DNA of 35,609 nucleotides, taken from assembly GCA_022758925.1 (NCBI GenBank), contig JAEMQF010000415.1, positions 1-35,609 of the forward strand, read 5' to 3'. Positions within the stretch are counted from its first letter, which is position 1. Each line of letters opens with the position of its first letter. Source of the stretch: Burkholderiales bacterium. GTDB taxonomy: Bacteria > Pseudomonadota > Gammaproteobacteria > Burkholderiales > Burkholderiaceae_C. Below the pieces are notes generated by a model, which was given only the letters and a program-made list of their open reading frames with translations, was not told the origin of the DNA and ran no database searches. A program made the translations under genes and the position numbers. Positions 27,574 to 35,609 of this stretch are shown one piece after another.

Positions 27574-28803
27574 TCAGCGCGCGGTCGCCGCGGCGGCGAC
27601 GCGAACACGTGCACCGTCGGTGACCGCCGAGCCAGCGGCAATGATCTGGTCGCCGGCATGCAAGCCGTCGAGAACCTCGGCAAAGCCGCCCGAGCGCAGG
27701 CCGAGCCGCAGGCCCGTGCGCACGGTGCGCCCGGCCTGCACCTTGAGCACCCAGGGCGCGGGGCCGTCGGCGTCGCGCACGCTGCCGCTGGGAACGAGCA
27801 GCGCCTGCGCGCGCCGCGCCACCTCGATGTCCACCGACACGGTCATGTCCTGCTTCAGGATCGGCGGCGGCGACGGTACGTCGAGCTTGACCTCGACTGC
27901 GCCTGTCTGCACATTCACGCCGGGGTTGATATACACCACTTCTGCGGCGAAGAACTGCTTCGGGTAGGCATCGGCGCTGGCAACGGCCTTCTGGCCGAGC
28001 GCCAGCAGGCGCAGGTTCTTCTCGTCGATGTCGACCACCAACTGGGTGCGCCCGGCCGGCGAGAGCGTCATCAGCACCTTGCCCGGCTGCACGACGTCAC
28101 CGACCTCGACTTTGCGGGCGATTAGCGTGCCCCCTGCCGGCGCGGCGATGGTGGCATAGCGGGCACGGGCGCGCGCCACTTCGGTATTGGCCAGTGCCTG
28201 CGCCACGGCGGCCTCGGCCAGGGCGTAATCGCTGCCGCCGGAGCGCAGGGTCTCGAGCTGTTTTTGCGCCGTGCGCATCTGTGCGTCGGCTAGCTCGACA
28301 GCCCTGCGCGCTTCGTCCAATGCCGCCTCGCCGACGAAGCCCTTCTGGAACAAGTCCTCGTTGCGGCGCTGTTGCGAGCGTGCGTTGTCGAGGTTGGTCT
28401 GCGCCTGACGCAAGGTCTGCTCGGCGACCGGGGTCTGCACCTCGCGCAACTGCCGCAAACGCGCCTGCGCCTGTGTCACGGCGACCTCGGCCTGACGTGT
28501 TGCCGCGCGCAATTCGGCCGACTCGAGTTCGACCAGCAGTTCGCCTGCCTTCACGGCCTGGCCTTCGGCCACCGGTATGCGCGCCACGGTACCGGTGATC
28601 TGTGAACCCAGGTCGACGCGATTCGGCGCCTCCACATGGCCACTGGCGACGACGCTCTGGACGAAGTCGCGCCTTTTGGCCGTCTCGACCGCGACTTCAG
28701 GCCCGAGCCACCAGCGCAGCATCAGCCAACCGGCCGCAACCGCGACAAGCAGCGCCAGCAACAGAGGCCAACGGTAACGGCTTACGAGTGACGTTTCAAA
28801 CAT
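27574..28803 (-). CDS. HlyD/MacA-type periplasmic adaptor protein
   Basis: 409 residues from the ATG at 28803 (a TTG two codons upstream is less likely). One N-terminal membrane anchor (about 10-29), then the first lipoyl half (VASGHVEAPNRVDLGSQITG, ARIPVAEGQAVKAGELLVEL), an Ala/Gln-rich coiled-coil hairpin (about 85-190), the second lipoyl half (ARYATIAAPAGGTLIARKVEVGDVV), a beta-barrel (about 240-320) and a membrane-proximal domain. This is the standard adaptor of tripartite efflux pumps. No outer-membrane channel gene accompanies it, so a housekeeping TolC-like protein would be needed. The substrate is unknown. Operon order: adaptor, permease, ATPase. Confidence 0.92.
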   Translation of the reverse strand: MFETSLVSRYRWPLLLALLVAVAAGWLMLRWWLGPEVAVETAKRRDFVQSVVASGHVEAPNRVDLGSQITGTVARIPVAEGQAVKAGELLVELESAELRAATRQAEVAVTQAQARLRQLREVQTPVAEQTLRQAQTNLDNARSQQRRNEDLFQKGFVGEAALDEARRAVELADAQMRTAQKQLETLRSGGSDYALAEAAVAQALANTEVARARARYATIAAPAGGTLIARKVEVGDVVQPGKVLMTLSPAGRTQLVVDIDEKNLRLLALGQKAVASADAYPKQFFAAEVVYINPGVNVQTGAVEVKLDVPSPPPILKQDMTVSVDIEVARRAQALLVPSGSVRDADGPAPWVLKVQAGRTVRTGLRLGLRSGGFAEVLDGLHAGDQIIAAGSAVTDGARVRVAAAATAR

Positions 28804-29404
28804 GCACAATCCGCCTGGCGCGCGCTATCCTGATAGGCCTGGCTGCAGCACCTCTGAACAAGTATGTTCGATCCTGCGCCGAACCGGAAAGCGACCCCAA
28901 GCGTCGCATTGACAACCGTCAACTGCATCGCGCGCGATGCCGTTGGCGAAGACTTCGCAATTCGTTGTCTGCGGGTCCATGAAGCCGATCGCCAGATGAT
29001 CCGGCGCTCCTGCACGCACGCTCACGCCACGCGGCAGCAGCAGGCCCATGTCGGGCACCGCCTGCGGGCATGGAGGCAGCCACCTCTTCGATACAACGCC
29101 AGTGCTGGTCTTCCAGCAGCCGGCGCGGCGCTTGCGGGGCCGGACAGCCGTGTCGTGCAGGTTGTGGTGTGATTTTGCAGGTCAACCCTTGACCCCGGAA
29201 CTGCCCCTTGGATTTCTGTTGACCTTATAGCGAATCAACAACTTGACTCAGCGTCTGCGGGGGCTTATTTGTGGCGCCTGACCAGGAAGCCCGACTTCGT
29301 CGACAATACGGCCTCACGAAACCACGAAAAGCTCCCCTGCCCGACGCGACCGCAAGGATCGAAGCCAGAGGGGGCTTGCGGGAACAAGTAACGAGGTCCG
29401 TCCA
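28804..29404. other. 601-base stretch without a supported gene; orphan frame at 28825-29058 (-)
   Basis: Upstream of the efflux operon. The minus-strand frame 28825-29058 encodes 77 residues (MPDMGLLLPRGVSVRAGAPD, then HLAIGFMDPQTTNCEVFANG) with G/C-ending codons in its first half, as in real genes here, but I recognise no family. A second minus frame (29185 to 28919) overlaps it in another phase. The two could be pieces of one gene broken by a frameshift, or chance. The operon promoter should lie here; no confident hexamers were seen. Confidence 0.3.
29180..29249. promoter_or_regulatory. Cluster of TTGAC/GTCAA motifs
   Basis: Within 70 bases: GGTCAA-ccc-TTGACC (29180-29194, a perfect hairpin with 6-bp arms), GTTGACC at 29218-29224, TCAAC at 29235-29239 and TTGACT at 29243-29248. 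GTTGA...TCAAC (29218-29239) forms another inverted pair. The arrangement looks like repeated operator half-sites between the efflux operon (-) and the small cysteine protein (+). No regulator gene is adjacent. Confidence 0.35.
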
Positions 29405-29635
29405 ATGGCTAAAAGCGAGATCAAGACCGCAATCGTCGATGGCGGGCTGCGCTACCGAACAAAGACACCGGGCTCGCCGTTTGCCGCTGCAAGCTCCTTT
29501 GGTGCTGCCACCATGTCCTGCTTTCTGTGCGGCAAGCACCGCGCGCGCTCAATGCTGAAGTCGCGTAAATTGCTTGGAAAGAATCAGGTGGTTTGCTCTC
29601 CTTCCTGTAGCGCGCTGAACGAATCACAAAGCTAG
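29405..29635 (+). CDS. Small cysteine-containing protein, probable zinc ribbon (76 aa)
   Basis: 76 residues from the ATG at 29405, with GAGG 8 bases upstream. The C-terminal half has two cysteine pairs: CFLCGKHRAR (Cys39 and Cys42) and VVCSPSC (about 68-72), spaced as in a treble-clef or ribbon-like zinc site. The conserved-looking segment between them (MLKSRKLLGKNQ) is basic. No function is known to me. Its stop overlaps the convergent metC stop by 4 bases (29632-29635). Confidence 0.7.
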   Translation: MAKSEIKTAIVDGGLRYRTKTPGSPFAAASSFGAATMSCFLCGKHRARSMLKSRKLLGKNQVVCSPSCSALNESQS

Positions 29636-30858
29636 GTCGGCGAGTCTCGTTCGCCCTCCCCTGGGCCAAAGGCTTGCCCCAGGGAAGATTCAATGTCGGC
29701 AATGAGATCCTCTGCTGCCTCGAGCCCGATCGAAAACCGCACCAGCGTCCGATTCGAGTTCAGTCGCCTGCCCAGACTGCCCAAGCTGTATGGAACGACG
29801 AGGCTCATCGGGCCCGCCCATGAGTAACCCAGTTTGAACAACCGAAGGCTATCGACAAACGCGTCAATTTGCGCGTCGCTGAAGCGTGCATCGAATATCA
29901 CTGAAAACAAGCCTGCCGCTCTGCTGCAGATGCGTTTCCAGTGCTCGTGGCCCGGCGAGCCCTCAATTGCCGGGTGCAGGATCTGGGCGAGTTCCGGTCG
30001 TCCAGCCATCCAATTGGCAACACGTCGGGCAGTCGCGTCCTGCGCCGCGTAGCGCAAGTCCAACGACGGCAACGAACGCAACACTGTTTCGGCGTCGTTC
30101 GCGCCAACTCCCCACCCCATGCGCATGTGGGTCGACTTCAACCTGAGGTGCAATTCGGAGTCGCGCGTCGTCACCGAACCCATCAGGACGTCGCCGCCCC
30201 CGGACGGGAACTTCGTCAACGCCTGCACGACAACGTCTGCCCCAATCGGCGCCGGCGCTCCATCTTCAACCGCGAACGCATTGAAGGCAAGGCCAGCGCC
30301 CCAGGTGTTGTCGATGGCGCAGACGACGCTGCGCGATTTTGCGGCTCTCAGCAATCCGCCGAGATCAGGAAACTCCATCGTCACCGAGCCCGGTGCCTCG
30401 ATCCAGACCAGGCGAGTCGCCGTGCCGATCATGTCAGCCAGCCGCTGCGGGTCGGACGGGTCGTAGAAGCGGTGCGAGACGCCCCATCCGGCGAGTTCAT
30501 TGCGGGCGAACTCTTTGCCAGGGCCGTATGCGTTCTCGGGGATCAGGACTTCGTCTCCGCTGCGCAGAATTGCCATGTCGACCAGCGCGATTGCCGCCAA
30601 ACCACTGGGCAGCAACAGGGTCTGCAATCCGCCCTCCAGCGTCGCGATCCGTGCTTCGAGAGTGAATGTCGTAGGCGTCCCGTGCAGGCCGTAGGTGTAG
30701 CCTGTCTTGTCCTTCCAGTTGCGGTGGCGAAGCGCGGCGGCGTTCGGGAACAACACGGTCGAGGCTTTGTGCACGGCGCTCTGCACCGACGCAAATCCAT
30801 CGGGCGCACGATAGGGATGGTGAATCAGCGTCGTACTGATTCGCTTCGGCTCGGCCAT
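29632..30858 (-). CDS. metC: Cystathionine beta-lyase
   Basis: A PLP enzyme splitting cystathionine to homocysteine, ammonia and pyruvate in methionine synthesis. 408 residues of the Cys/Met-metabolism family. PLP-binding Lys216 is in ALTKFPSGGGDVLMGS. TGYTYGLHGTPT (52-63) supplies the tyrosine and phosphate contacts from the neighbouring subunit, and AIDNTWGAGL (181-190) holds the aspartate that pairs with the pyridine nitrogen. The RRLNSNRTLVRFSIGLE end is typical of the proteobacterial MetC type. The N-terminal block (RISTTLIHHPYRAPDGFASV) also fits MetC. rimO ends 60 bases upstream, so read-through is possible. Confidence 0.92.
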   Translation of the reverse strand: MAEPKRISTTLIHHPYRAPDGFASVQSAVHKASTVLFPNAAALRHRNWKDKTGYTYGLHGTPTTFTLEARIATLEGGLQTLLLPSGLAAIALVDMAILRSGDEVLIPENAYGPGKEFARNELAGWGVSHRFYDPSDPQRLADMIGTATRLVWIEAPGSVTMEFPDLGGLLRAAKSRSVVCAIDNTWGAGLAFNAFAVEDGAPAPIGADVVVQALTKFPSGGGDVLMGSVTTRDSELHLRLKSTHMRMGWGVGANDAETVLRSLPSLDLRYAAQDATARRVANWMAGRPELAQILHPAIEGSPGHEHWKRICSRAAGLFSVIFDARFSDAQIDAFVDSLRLFKLGYSWAGPMSLVVPYSLGSLGRRLNSNRTLVRFSIGLEAAEDLIADIESSLGQAFGPGEGERDSPT

Positions 30859-30918
30859 CGTGTCCCCTTTGTCTTCGATGCAAGTACGTGCGTTGACCGA
30901 TTTACCAAGAGGCCTGCG

Positions 30919-32307
30919 TCAGATTGGCCTGCCAATCAAGTCGTGGCCCTGCGCCGCAACGATCTGCGCTCGACAAAACGTGCCGGATTTAAGGGTCAGT
31001 GACGCCTTTTCCGGAGGCAGCAGCTTGACGACGCCGTCGATCTCCGGGGCCTCGGCATAGCTCCTACCCTGGCCACCTTTGCGGCCCAACGCGGGTGCGG
31101 AGTCGAGCAAGATCTGCATCGTCGAGCCGACTCGCTCGCGCAACTTGGTGGTCGACACCTCTTCGGCGACCGCCATGAATTGTGCGCGGCGCTTCTCGCG
31201 CACCTCGAACGCCAGCATGCCCGGCAGACTATTCGCCGCCGCGCCGGGAATAGCCGAATAGGCGAAGCAGCCAGCGCGGTCGATCCGAGCTTCACGGACG
31301 AAATCGAGCAGGTGCTCGAATTCAAGGTCAGACTCGCCCGGAAAACCGGCGATGAAGGTGCTGCGGACGACGATTTGCGGGCAGATCTCGCGCCAACGTC
31401 GCAAGCGCTCCAGATTTCTTTCGCCACTGGCTGGCCGCTTCATGCGGCGCAGCACGTCGGGATGCGAATGCTGGAACGGCACGTCGAGATACGGCAGGAT
31501 CGCGCCAGTGGCCATCAGCGGCAAGATTTCGTCGACATGCGGGTATGGGTAGACATAGTGCAATCGAACCCACGCTGAATGCGAAGCAGCGAGCGCCGCA
31601 AGCTGCTCGCACAGTTCAAACAACCGCGTCTTGATCGGCTTGCCGTCCCAGAAGCCGGTCCGATACTTGACGTCGACGCCGTAGGCGCTCGTGTCCTGAC
31701 TGATCACGAGCAACTCCTTGACTCCAGATTCGAACAAGCGGCGGGCCTCGACCAGCACGTCGCCGATGGGTCTGGACACCAAGTCGCCGCGCATGCTGGG
31801 AATGATGCAGAACGTGCATCGATGGTTGCAGCCTTCGCTGATCTTGAGATAAGCGTAGTGCTTCGGCGTGAGCTTGATACCCTGCGCCGGTACGAGATCG
31901 ACAAAGGGATCGTGCGGCTTGGGAACGTGACGGTGCACGGCGTCCATCACTTCCTGTGTCGCATGGGGTCCGGTGACCGCCAGCACACTCGGGTGCATTT
32001 CGCGCACCAGATTGCCACCGCTCTGCCCGCTCCTGGCACCCAGGCAGCCGGTGACAATCACCCTGCCGTTGGCGGTCAGGGCATCGCCGATCGCGTCCAG
32101 ACTTTCCTTGACTGCGTCGTCGATGAAGCCACAGGTGTTGACGATCACCAGGTCAGCATCGGCGTAGCTTTTCGAGGTTCTGTACCCTTCAGCCTGCAAC
32201 TGCGTCAGGATCAGTTCCGAATCGGTCAGCGCCTTGGGACAGCCGAGTGAGACAAACCCAATCTTCGGCGAAGGAGGACTCGTCTTCGAGGTCGGCATCT
32301 GGTCCAT
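30919..32307 (-). CDS. rimO: Ribosomal protein S12 methylthiotransferase
   Basis: A radical-SAM enzyme that adds a methylthio group to Asp88 (E. coli numbering) of ribosomal protein S12. 462 residues. The N-terminal UPF0004 domain carries Cys23, Cys59 and Cys88 for the auxiliary cluster ([26 protein letters not shown]). The radical-SAM motif CNHRCTFC is at 160-167. The C-terminal TRAM domain contains [20 protein letters not shown], where the APEIDG block distinguishes RimO from MiaB. It lies 9 bases after phaR, so the two are almost certainly co-transcribed. Confidence 0.96.
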   Translation of the reverse strand: MDQMPTSKTSPPSPKIGFVSLGCPKALTDSELILTQLQAEGYRTSKSYADADLVIVNTCGFIDDAVKESLDAIGDALTANGRVIVTGCLGARSGQSGGNLVREMHPSVLAVTGPHATQEVMDAVHRHVPKPHDPFVDLVPAQGIKLTPKHYAYLKISEGCNHRCTFCIIPSMRGDLVSRPIGDVLVEARRLFESGVKELLVISQDTSAYGVDVKYRTGFWDGKPIKTRLFELCEQLAALAASHSAWVRLHYVYPYPHVDEILPLMATGAILPYLDVPFQHSHPDVLRRMKRPASGERNLERLRRWREICPQIVVRSTFIAGFPGESDLEFEHLLDFVREARIDRAGCFAYSAIPGAAANSLPGMLAFEVREKRRAQFMAVAEEVSTTKLRERVGSTMQILLDSAPALGRKGGQGRSYAEAPEIDGVVKLLPPEKASLTLKSGTFCRAQIVAAQGHDLIGRPI

Positions 32308-32316
32308 GCGTGCACT

Positions 32317-32922
32317 TCAGCGCGCAGGCGGGACGATGCCGGACAAGCCGGGGAACATCGAATCGGCATGCTTGCTCAACTGTTCTTGCATCTGCAAGAA
32401 CATCTGGCGTGATTGTTCGAGATAGTTCCCCATCAAGCCCTGTATGCCGGGCGCCTGGCTGCTGAGGAAGTTCGCCCACAAGTCCGGGCTCAACTTCGTC
32501 GGGTCGTAAACGCCCTTGGCCTGTTCGGCCAGCCGGCTTTGGATGTCGGTGAATGTTTGCAGGTTCTGCTCGAGGTATGAACCCATCATTGCCTGCATCG
32601 CGTTCCCGTAGAAACGAATGATCTGCGACAACATCTGGGCCGAAAAGATCGGCGCACCACCGGTCTCTTCTTCGAGGATGATTTGGAGCAAGATGCTGCG
32701 TGTCAGGTCCTCGCCGGTCTTCGCGTCGCGAACCACAAAGGGCTGGACCGCCAGGACCATTTGCTTTACGTCGGCCAGGGTGATGTAGCTGCTGCCCTGG
32801 GTGTCGTAGAGGCGCCGGTTCGGGTACTTCTTGAGCACACGCATGCCGGCATCGAGCCTGTCAGCGGCAGAGCCGCTGCCAGTTTGCGCCGTGGGCTTCG
32901 CGCTGCGGCGAGACTGAACCAT
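32317..32922 (-). CDS. phaR: Polyhydroxyalkanoate synthesis repressor
   Basis: Binds PHA granules and DNA and represses phasin and its own gene in Ralstonia-type bacteria. 201 residues with a GGAGG ribosome binding site 8 bases before the ATG. The N-terminal DNA-binding PHB_acc_N domain starts with RVLKKYPNRRLYDTQGSSYI (28-47). Two PHB_acc repeats follow (SQIIRFYGNAMQAMMGSYLEQ and the similar GIQGLMGNYLEQSRQMFLQMQ). Its presence suggests that the organism makes polyhydroxyalkanoate, but no phaC is in the window. Confidence 0.94.
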   Translation of the reverse strand: MVQSRRSAKPTAQTGSGSAADRLDAGMRVLKKYPNRRLYDTQGSSYITLADVKQMVLAVQPFVVRDAKTGEDLTRSILLQIILEEETGGAPIFSAQMLSQIIRFYGNAMQAMMGSYLEQNLQTFTDIQSRLAEQAKGVYDPTKLSPDLWANFLSSQAPGIQGLMGNYLEQSRQMFLQMQEQLSKHADSMFPGLSGIVPPAR

Positions 32923-32987
32923 GCAACAACCTCCGGCGCGCCATATGGCGGCCCAAGAAAAACATTTTAGGAGGGTGGTTCGCTACT

Positions 32988-33049
32988 CTGCGACGGGTTT
33001 ACCCGTTTCGCAGCACCACACTGTTGTGCCACGGCAGCCAAGGCCGTGG
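32988..33049. other. Two hairpins between phaR and tRNA-Val(GAC)
   Basis: First: an 11-bp stem with a two-base bulge, arms 32988-32998 and 33001-33013 (CTGCGA+CGGGT / ACCCG+tt+TCGCAG), loop TT. Second: CCACGGC/GCCGTGG at 33029-33035 and 33043-33049, 7 bp with a 7-base loop, overlapping the encoded CCA end of the tRNA. No T-runs follow. They may end or process the tRNA transcript, or serve as a phaR operator; CTGC...GCAG at the outer ends of the first stem recalls PhaR-binding sequences, but the spacing is wider than in known sites. Confidence 0.45.
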
Positions 33050-33123
33050 TAGGCGCGATTGGACTCGAACCAACGACCCCCACCATGTCAAGGTGGTGCT
33101 CTAACCAGCTGAGCTACGCGCCT
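33047..33123 (-). tRNA. tRNA-Val (anticodon GAC)
   Basis: A complete 77-base cloverleaf on the minus strand: acceptor AGGCGCG/CGCGCCT, D-arm AGCTCAGCTGGTTAGAGC, anticodon stem CCACC/GGTGG with loop TTGACAT (anticodon GAC), T-arm GTTGGTTCGAGTCCAAT, discriminator A and encoded CCA at 33049-33047. Second valine tRNA of the window. It lies 37 bases downstream of relA. Confidence 0.97.
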
Positions 33124-33160
33124 GTTTTCCGAGGTACGGAGTGTAGCAGCGGCGGCCCGG

Positions 33161-35410
33161 CTACTTGCGACGCACGATGCGCACGCCGACGACTTTGGCA
33201 ACCTGTGCGAGCACCAATGGCAGGCCCGACGCGCTCGGGACCTCGACGGTGAATGTCATCCAAGCGGTGCCGCTGCTCTTGGCCGTCTCACTGTGAACAC
33301 TGACCACGTTCATCTTTTCTTTCGCGAAAACCTCCGAAATGTCGCGCAACAAGCCGTGCCGGTCGGTGGCTTCCACCATGACATCGATGGGATAGGCGCT
33401 TGTCGCGTCGGCGCGTCCCGCACCCCACGCAACCGGAATCGTGCGCTGCGGACTGCGCGCCAGCATCTGCCGATAGTTGCTGCAGCGCATGCGGTGAATC
33501 GCGACTCCATTTCCGCGCGTCACGTAGCCACCAATCGGGTCGGGCGGTGCCGGACGGCAGCAGCGCGCCAAACTCGTCAACAGCGATTCCACGCCGACAA
33601 CGAGCACCCCACCCTTGGCGGCCCGACCCTCGACCTGTGGCCGCTTCAACGCCACTGTGTCATCGTATGATGGGGCGGCTTCGACCGGCCGCAGCAGGGT
33701 CTCGATGTTGCGAATCGAAAACTCGTCTTTACCGACCACTTCGAACAGCGCGTCGGCGCTGCGAAAACCCAGGCGTGCCGCCAAATCGTCGAGCTTGGTC
33801 GAGGTCTTGCCTTCGCGTTGGAGCAGTTTCTCAACCTGTTCCCGCCCGCGCGCGATGGTCTGATGCTGGGCCAAGGCATTGAACCATGCACGCGCTTTGG
33901 CCTTGGAACGCGTCGCCTTCAAATATCCCAGTTCGCCGTTCAACCAATCCAGCGACGGGCCGCCGTCCTTCGCGACGATGATCTCCACTGTTTGTCCGTT
34001 GACCAAGGCGGTGTTCAGCGGCACCATCGCGCCGTCGAGCTTGGCGCCGCGACAGCGGTGACCCAGATCAGTGTGCACGGCGTAGGCGAAATCGATCGGC
34101 GTCGCACCCACGGGCAACTCGACAACGTTCGCCGCGGGTGTGAAAACGTAGATCCGGTCGTCCGCATCAGTGCCACCGAGATTGCCGTGTTCGACGAAGT
34201 CGCGCTCCCAGGCGAGCAGCTGGCGCAATAGCGCCTTGCGCGCCGTTGCCACTTTGGCCTTCAGATCCGCATCCCCGCTGGCGCCCGTAGAACCCTTGGT
34301 GCCTGCCTCCTTGTAGGCCCAGTGCGCCGCGCCACCATGCTCCGCGCGCTCATGCATCTCGCGCGTGCGAATTTGAATCTCCACGCTTCGCCCCAACGAC
34401 TCGCGCACAACGGTGTGCAACGACTGGTAGCCGTTCGCCTTGGGCCTGGCGATGTAGTCATCAAACTCACCGGCAACCGTGGCGTAGCGTTCCTGAACTC
34501 GCGCCAGCGCGGCATAACAGTCGGCGACGCTGCCCACGATCACGCGCACGGCGCGAACGTCGAATACTTCAGCGAATGCGAGTCCCTTGCCCTGCATCTT
34601 CTTCCAGATGCTGTACAGGTGCTTGGGCCGGCCCGCCACCTCGGCGCGGATGCCATGGCTTGCGAGATCGGCACGCATCTCGCGGCGAAATTCCTCGACA
34701 CCATGTTCGCGCTCGATGCGTTTTTCGTCGAGCATCCGCGACACCGCGTGGTAGGCGTCGGGTTCGAGAAACCGAAACGCCAGGTCTTCGATCTCCCACT
34801 TGAATTGCCAGATGCCCAAACGGTTGGCCAGCGGCGCGAAGACCTGCAGTGATTCGGCGGCCAAAGCTGGAGGGCACTGGAGTTTGTTGGCCGCAAAATA
34901 GCGCAGCGTCTGCAGCCGCGACGCCAGGCGCAGCAACACAACGCGCAAGTCGCGCGAAAAGGCGAGCAGCATCTTGCGGACGCGTTCCGTTTGCAGCCCC
35001 CTGCGCTCGGCCTCGACCCTCGCGTCACGCGCCGAGCGCAAGATTCGCACGAGCTGTCTCGTATGCCCGACGAGCGAACCGAAGGTCTCGCCAAAGGCCC
35101 GGGCAATCGCTTCTTCCGGCTTGCTCAAGTAGTCGGCGGCATAGCTCAAGTACGCGGTTGCACGCAGCGCCGGCGACGCGCCGATTCCCGCCAGAATGTC
35201 AGCCACTGAATCAGCGTGCGCGAGCGTGTCTTCGCCGCTCTCCAGCAGATGGCCGAGCAGCAGGGGTTCGGCAAATCCGCGCGCGCGGCTGACGATCCCG
35301 GGGTCTTCGACCGCGCCATGACCCGCTTCGCTGAGACTGACGATGGTGGCAACCGGCTCGGGAGGATCCTCCACGTTCGCCTGCAGAGCCACGCGCAGAC
35401 CCGTCTTCAT
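33161..35410 (-). CDS. relA: GTP pyrophosphokinase ((p)ppGpp synthetase I)
   Basis: Makes (p)ppGpp on stalled ribosomes during amino-acid starvation. 749 residues. The N-terminal HD domain is a pseudo-hydrolase: ATAYLSYAADYL (84-95) occupies the place where bifunctional Rel/SpoT proteins carry the His-Asp motif. The synthetase has FDVRAVRVIV and EFDDYIARPKANGYQSLHT (315-333). The acidic ExDD motif is the RelA type, against RxKD in SpoT. TGS (DRIYVFTPAANVVELPVGATPIDFAYAVHTD), a cysteine zinc-finger-like region (ARCCRPAPPDPIGGYVTRG), and a C-terminal ACT domain (DRHGLLRDISEVFAKEKMNVV) follow. The ATG overlaps the upstream hydrolase stop (ATGA). Confidence 0.95.
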   Translation of the reverse strand: MKTGLRVALQANVEDPPEPVATIVSLSEAGHGAVEDPGIVSRARGFAEPLLLGHLLESGEDTLAHADSVADILAGIGASPALRATAYLSYAADYLSKPEEAIARAFGETFGSLVGHTRQLVRILRSARDARVEAERRGLQTERVRKMLLAFSRDLRVVLLRLASRLQTLRYFAANKLQCPPALAAESLQVFAPLANRLGIWQFKWEIEDLAFRFLEPDAYHAVSRMLDEKRIEREHGVEEFRREMRADLASHGIRAEVAGRPKHLYSIWKKMQGKGLAFAEVFDVRAVRVIVGSVADCYAALARVQERYATVAGEFDDYIARPKANGYQSLHTVVRESLGRSVEIQIRTREMHERAEHGGAAHWAYKEAGTKGSTGASGDADLKAKVATARKALLRQLLAWERDFVEHGNLGGTDADDRIYVFTPAANVVELPVGATPIDFAYAVHTDLGHRCRGAKLDGAMVPLNTALVNGQTVEIIVAKDGGPSLDWLNGELGYLKATRSKAKARAWFNALAQHQTIARGREQVEKLLQREGKTSTKLDDLAARLGFRSADALFEVVGKDEFSIRNIETLLRPVEAAPSYDDTVALKRPQVEGRAAKGGVLVVGVESLLTSLARCCRPAPPDPIGGYVTRGNGVAIHRMRCSNYRQMLARSPQRTIPVAWGAGRADATSAYPIDVMVEATDRHGLLRDISEVFAKEKMNVVSVHSETAKSSGTAWMTFTVEVPSASGLPLVLAQVAKVVGVRIVRRK

Positions 35411-35609
35411 GGCGACAACAAGAACCCTGTGACGGCATCGATTTGATCGGCCGCAACGAGCGTGGGGGCGTGACCCACGCCGCCGAATTCACGCAACGTC
35501 GCCCTCGGCCCGCGCTGGGTCATCGCCAGCGCAGTCTCTGGGCTCAGCAGATCGGATTGCGCGCCACGCAGCAGCAGGGTCGGGCACACAATCGCGTCAT
35601 AGCTGCGCC
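35407..35609 (-). CDS. Alpha/beta hydrolase, 3' end only
   Basis: The last ~66 residues of an alpha/beta-hydrolase-fold protein; the frame is open to the right edge. IVCPTLLLRGAQSDLLS is the conserved strand carrying the acidic residue of the catalytic triad (Asp in GAQSDLLS), and GGVGHAPTL holds the triad histidine. Nucleophile and oxyanion regions are outside the window. The stop overlaps the relA start as ATGA, so the two are translated from one message. Substrate unknown. Confidence 0.88.
   Translation of the reverse strand, partial: RSYDAIVCPTLLLRGAQSDLLSPETALAMTQRGPRATLREFGGVGHAPTLVAADQIDAVTGFLLSP

Noticed and set aside
29271-29558. A 95-codon plus-strand frame upstream of and overlapping the cysteine protein
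   Set aside because: Out of frame with the better gene at 29405, Arg/Pro/Ala-rich, and without a ribosome binding site.

Overview
The window (about 35.6 kb, GC-rich) looks like a chromosomal segment of a betaproteobacterium, most likely of the order Burkholderiales. The evidence is gene content and order: an earP-efp pair whose EF-P carries Arg32 (rhamnosyl-arginine type), a PhaR polyhydroxyalkanoate regulator next to rimO, the runs surE-pcm-nlpD and mltG-tmk-holB-pilZ-tatD, hup and ppiD around a tRNA-Val, and a monofunctional relA with a degraded HD domain. The species cannot be fixed from the sequence. Nearly all of the window is core housekeeping DNA.

Layout. 1-2.8 kb: end of a CoA-transferase beta subunit, pyrD (-), rpiA (+), a block of three palindromes, and a 58-residue lysine-rich protein. 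2.7-6.4 kb (-): earP, efp and mnmC, which serve EF-P modification and tRNA wobble modification. 6.4-11 kb (+): uvrC, pgsA, a DMT-family exporter and a tartrate/D-malate-type dehydrogenase. 11.3-13.9 kb: hup, tRNA-Val(TAC), three stacked hairpins, ppiD, tRNA-His(GTG). 14.1-17.6 kb: a quinone-oxidoreductase-like MDR protein (-), then surE-pcm-nlpD (+). The rpoS gene expected after nlpD is absent; a 330-base gene-free stretch leads to a hotdog thioesterase-GNAT fusion. 18.8-20.8 kb (-): an NRDE/TANGO2-like protein and ygfZ. 20.9-24.9 kb (+): mltG, tmk, holB, pilZ and tatD/ycfH, several joined by overlapping stop and start codons.

24.9-29.4 kb is the least ordinary part. A three-gene efflux operon on the minus strand (HlyD/MacA-like adaptor, FtsX/MacB-type permease, LolD-like ATPase) is flanked on both sides by poorly coding DNA. 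These flanks hold inverted TTGA/TCAA motif clusters, a probable gene fragment, an operator-like direct repeat and an orphan reading frame. It looks like an acquired or rearranged segment between tatD and metC, but no transposase, integrase or att site is visible.

29.4-35.6 kb: a 76-residue cysteine protein (+), then on the minus strand metC, phaR-rimO, tRNA-Val(GAC), relA, and the 3' end of an alpha/beta hydrolase translationally coupled to relA.

I found no CRISPR array, rRNA, prophage, insertion sequence or clearly new multi-gene system. The items most worth a second look are the flanks of the efflux operon, the missing rpoS, the thioesterase-GNAT fusion and the three small proteins.
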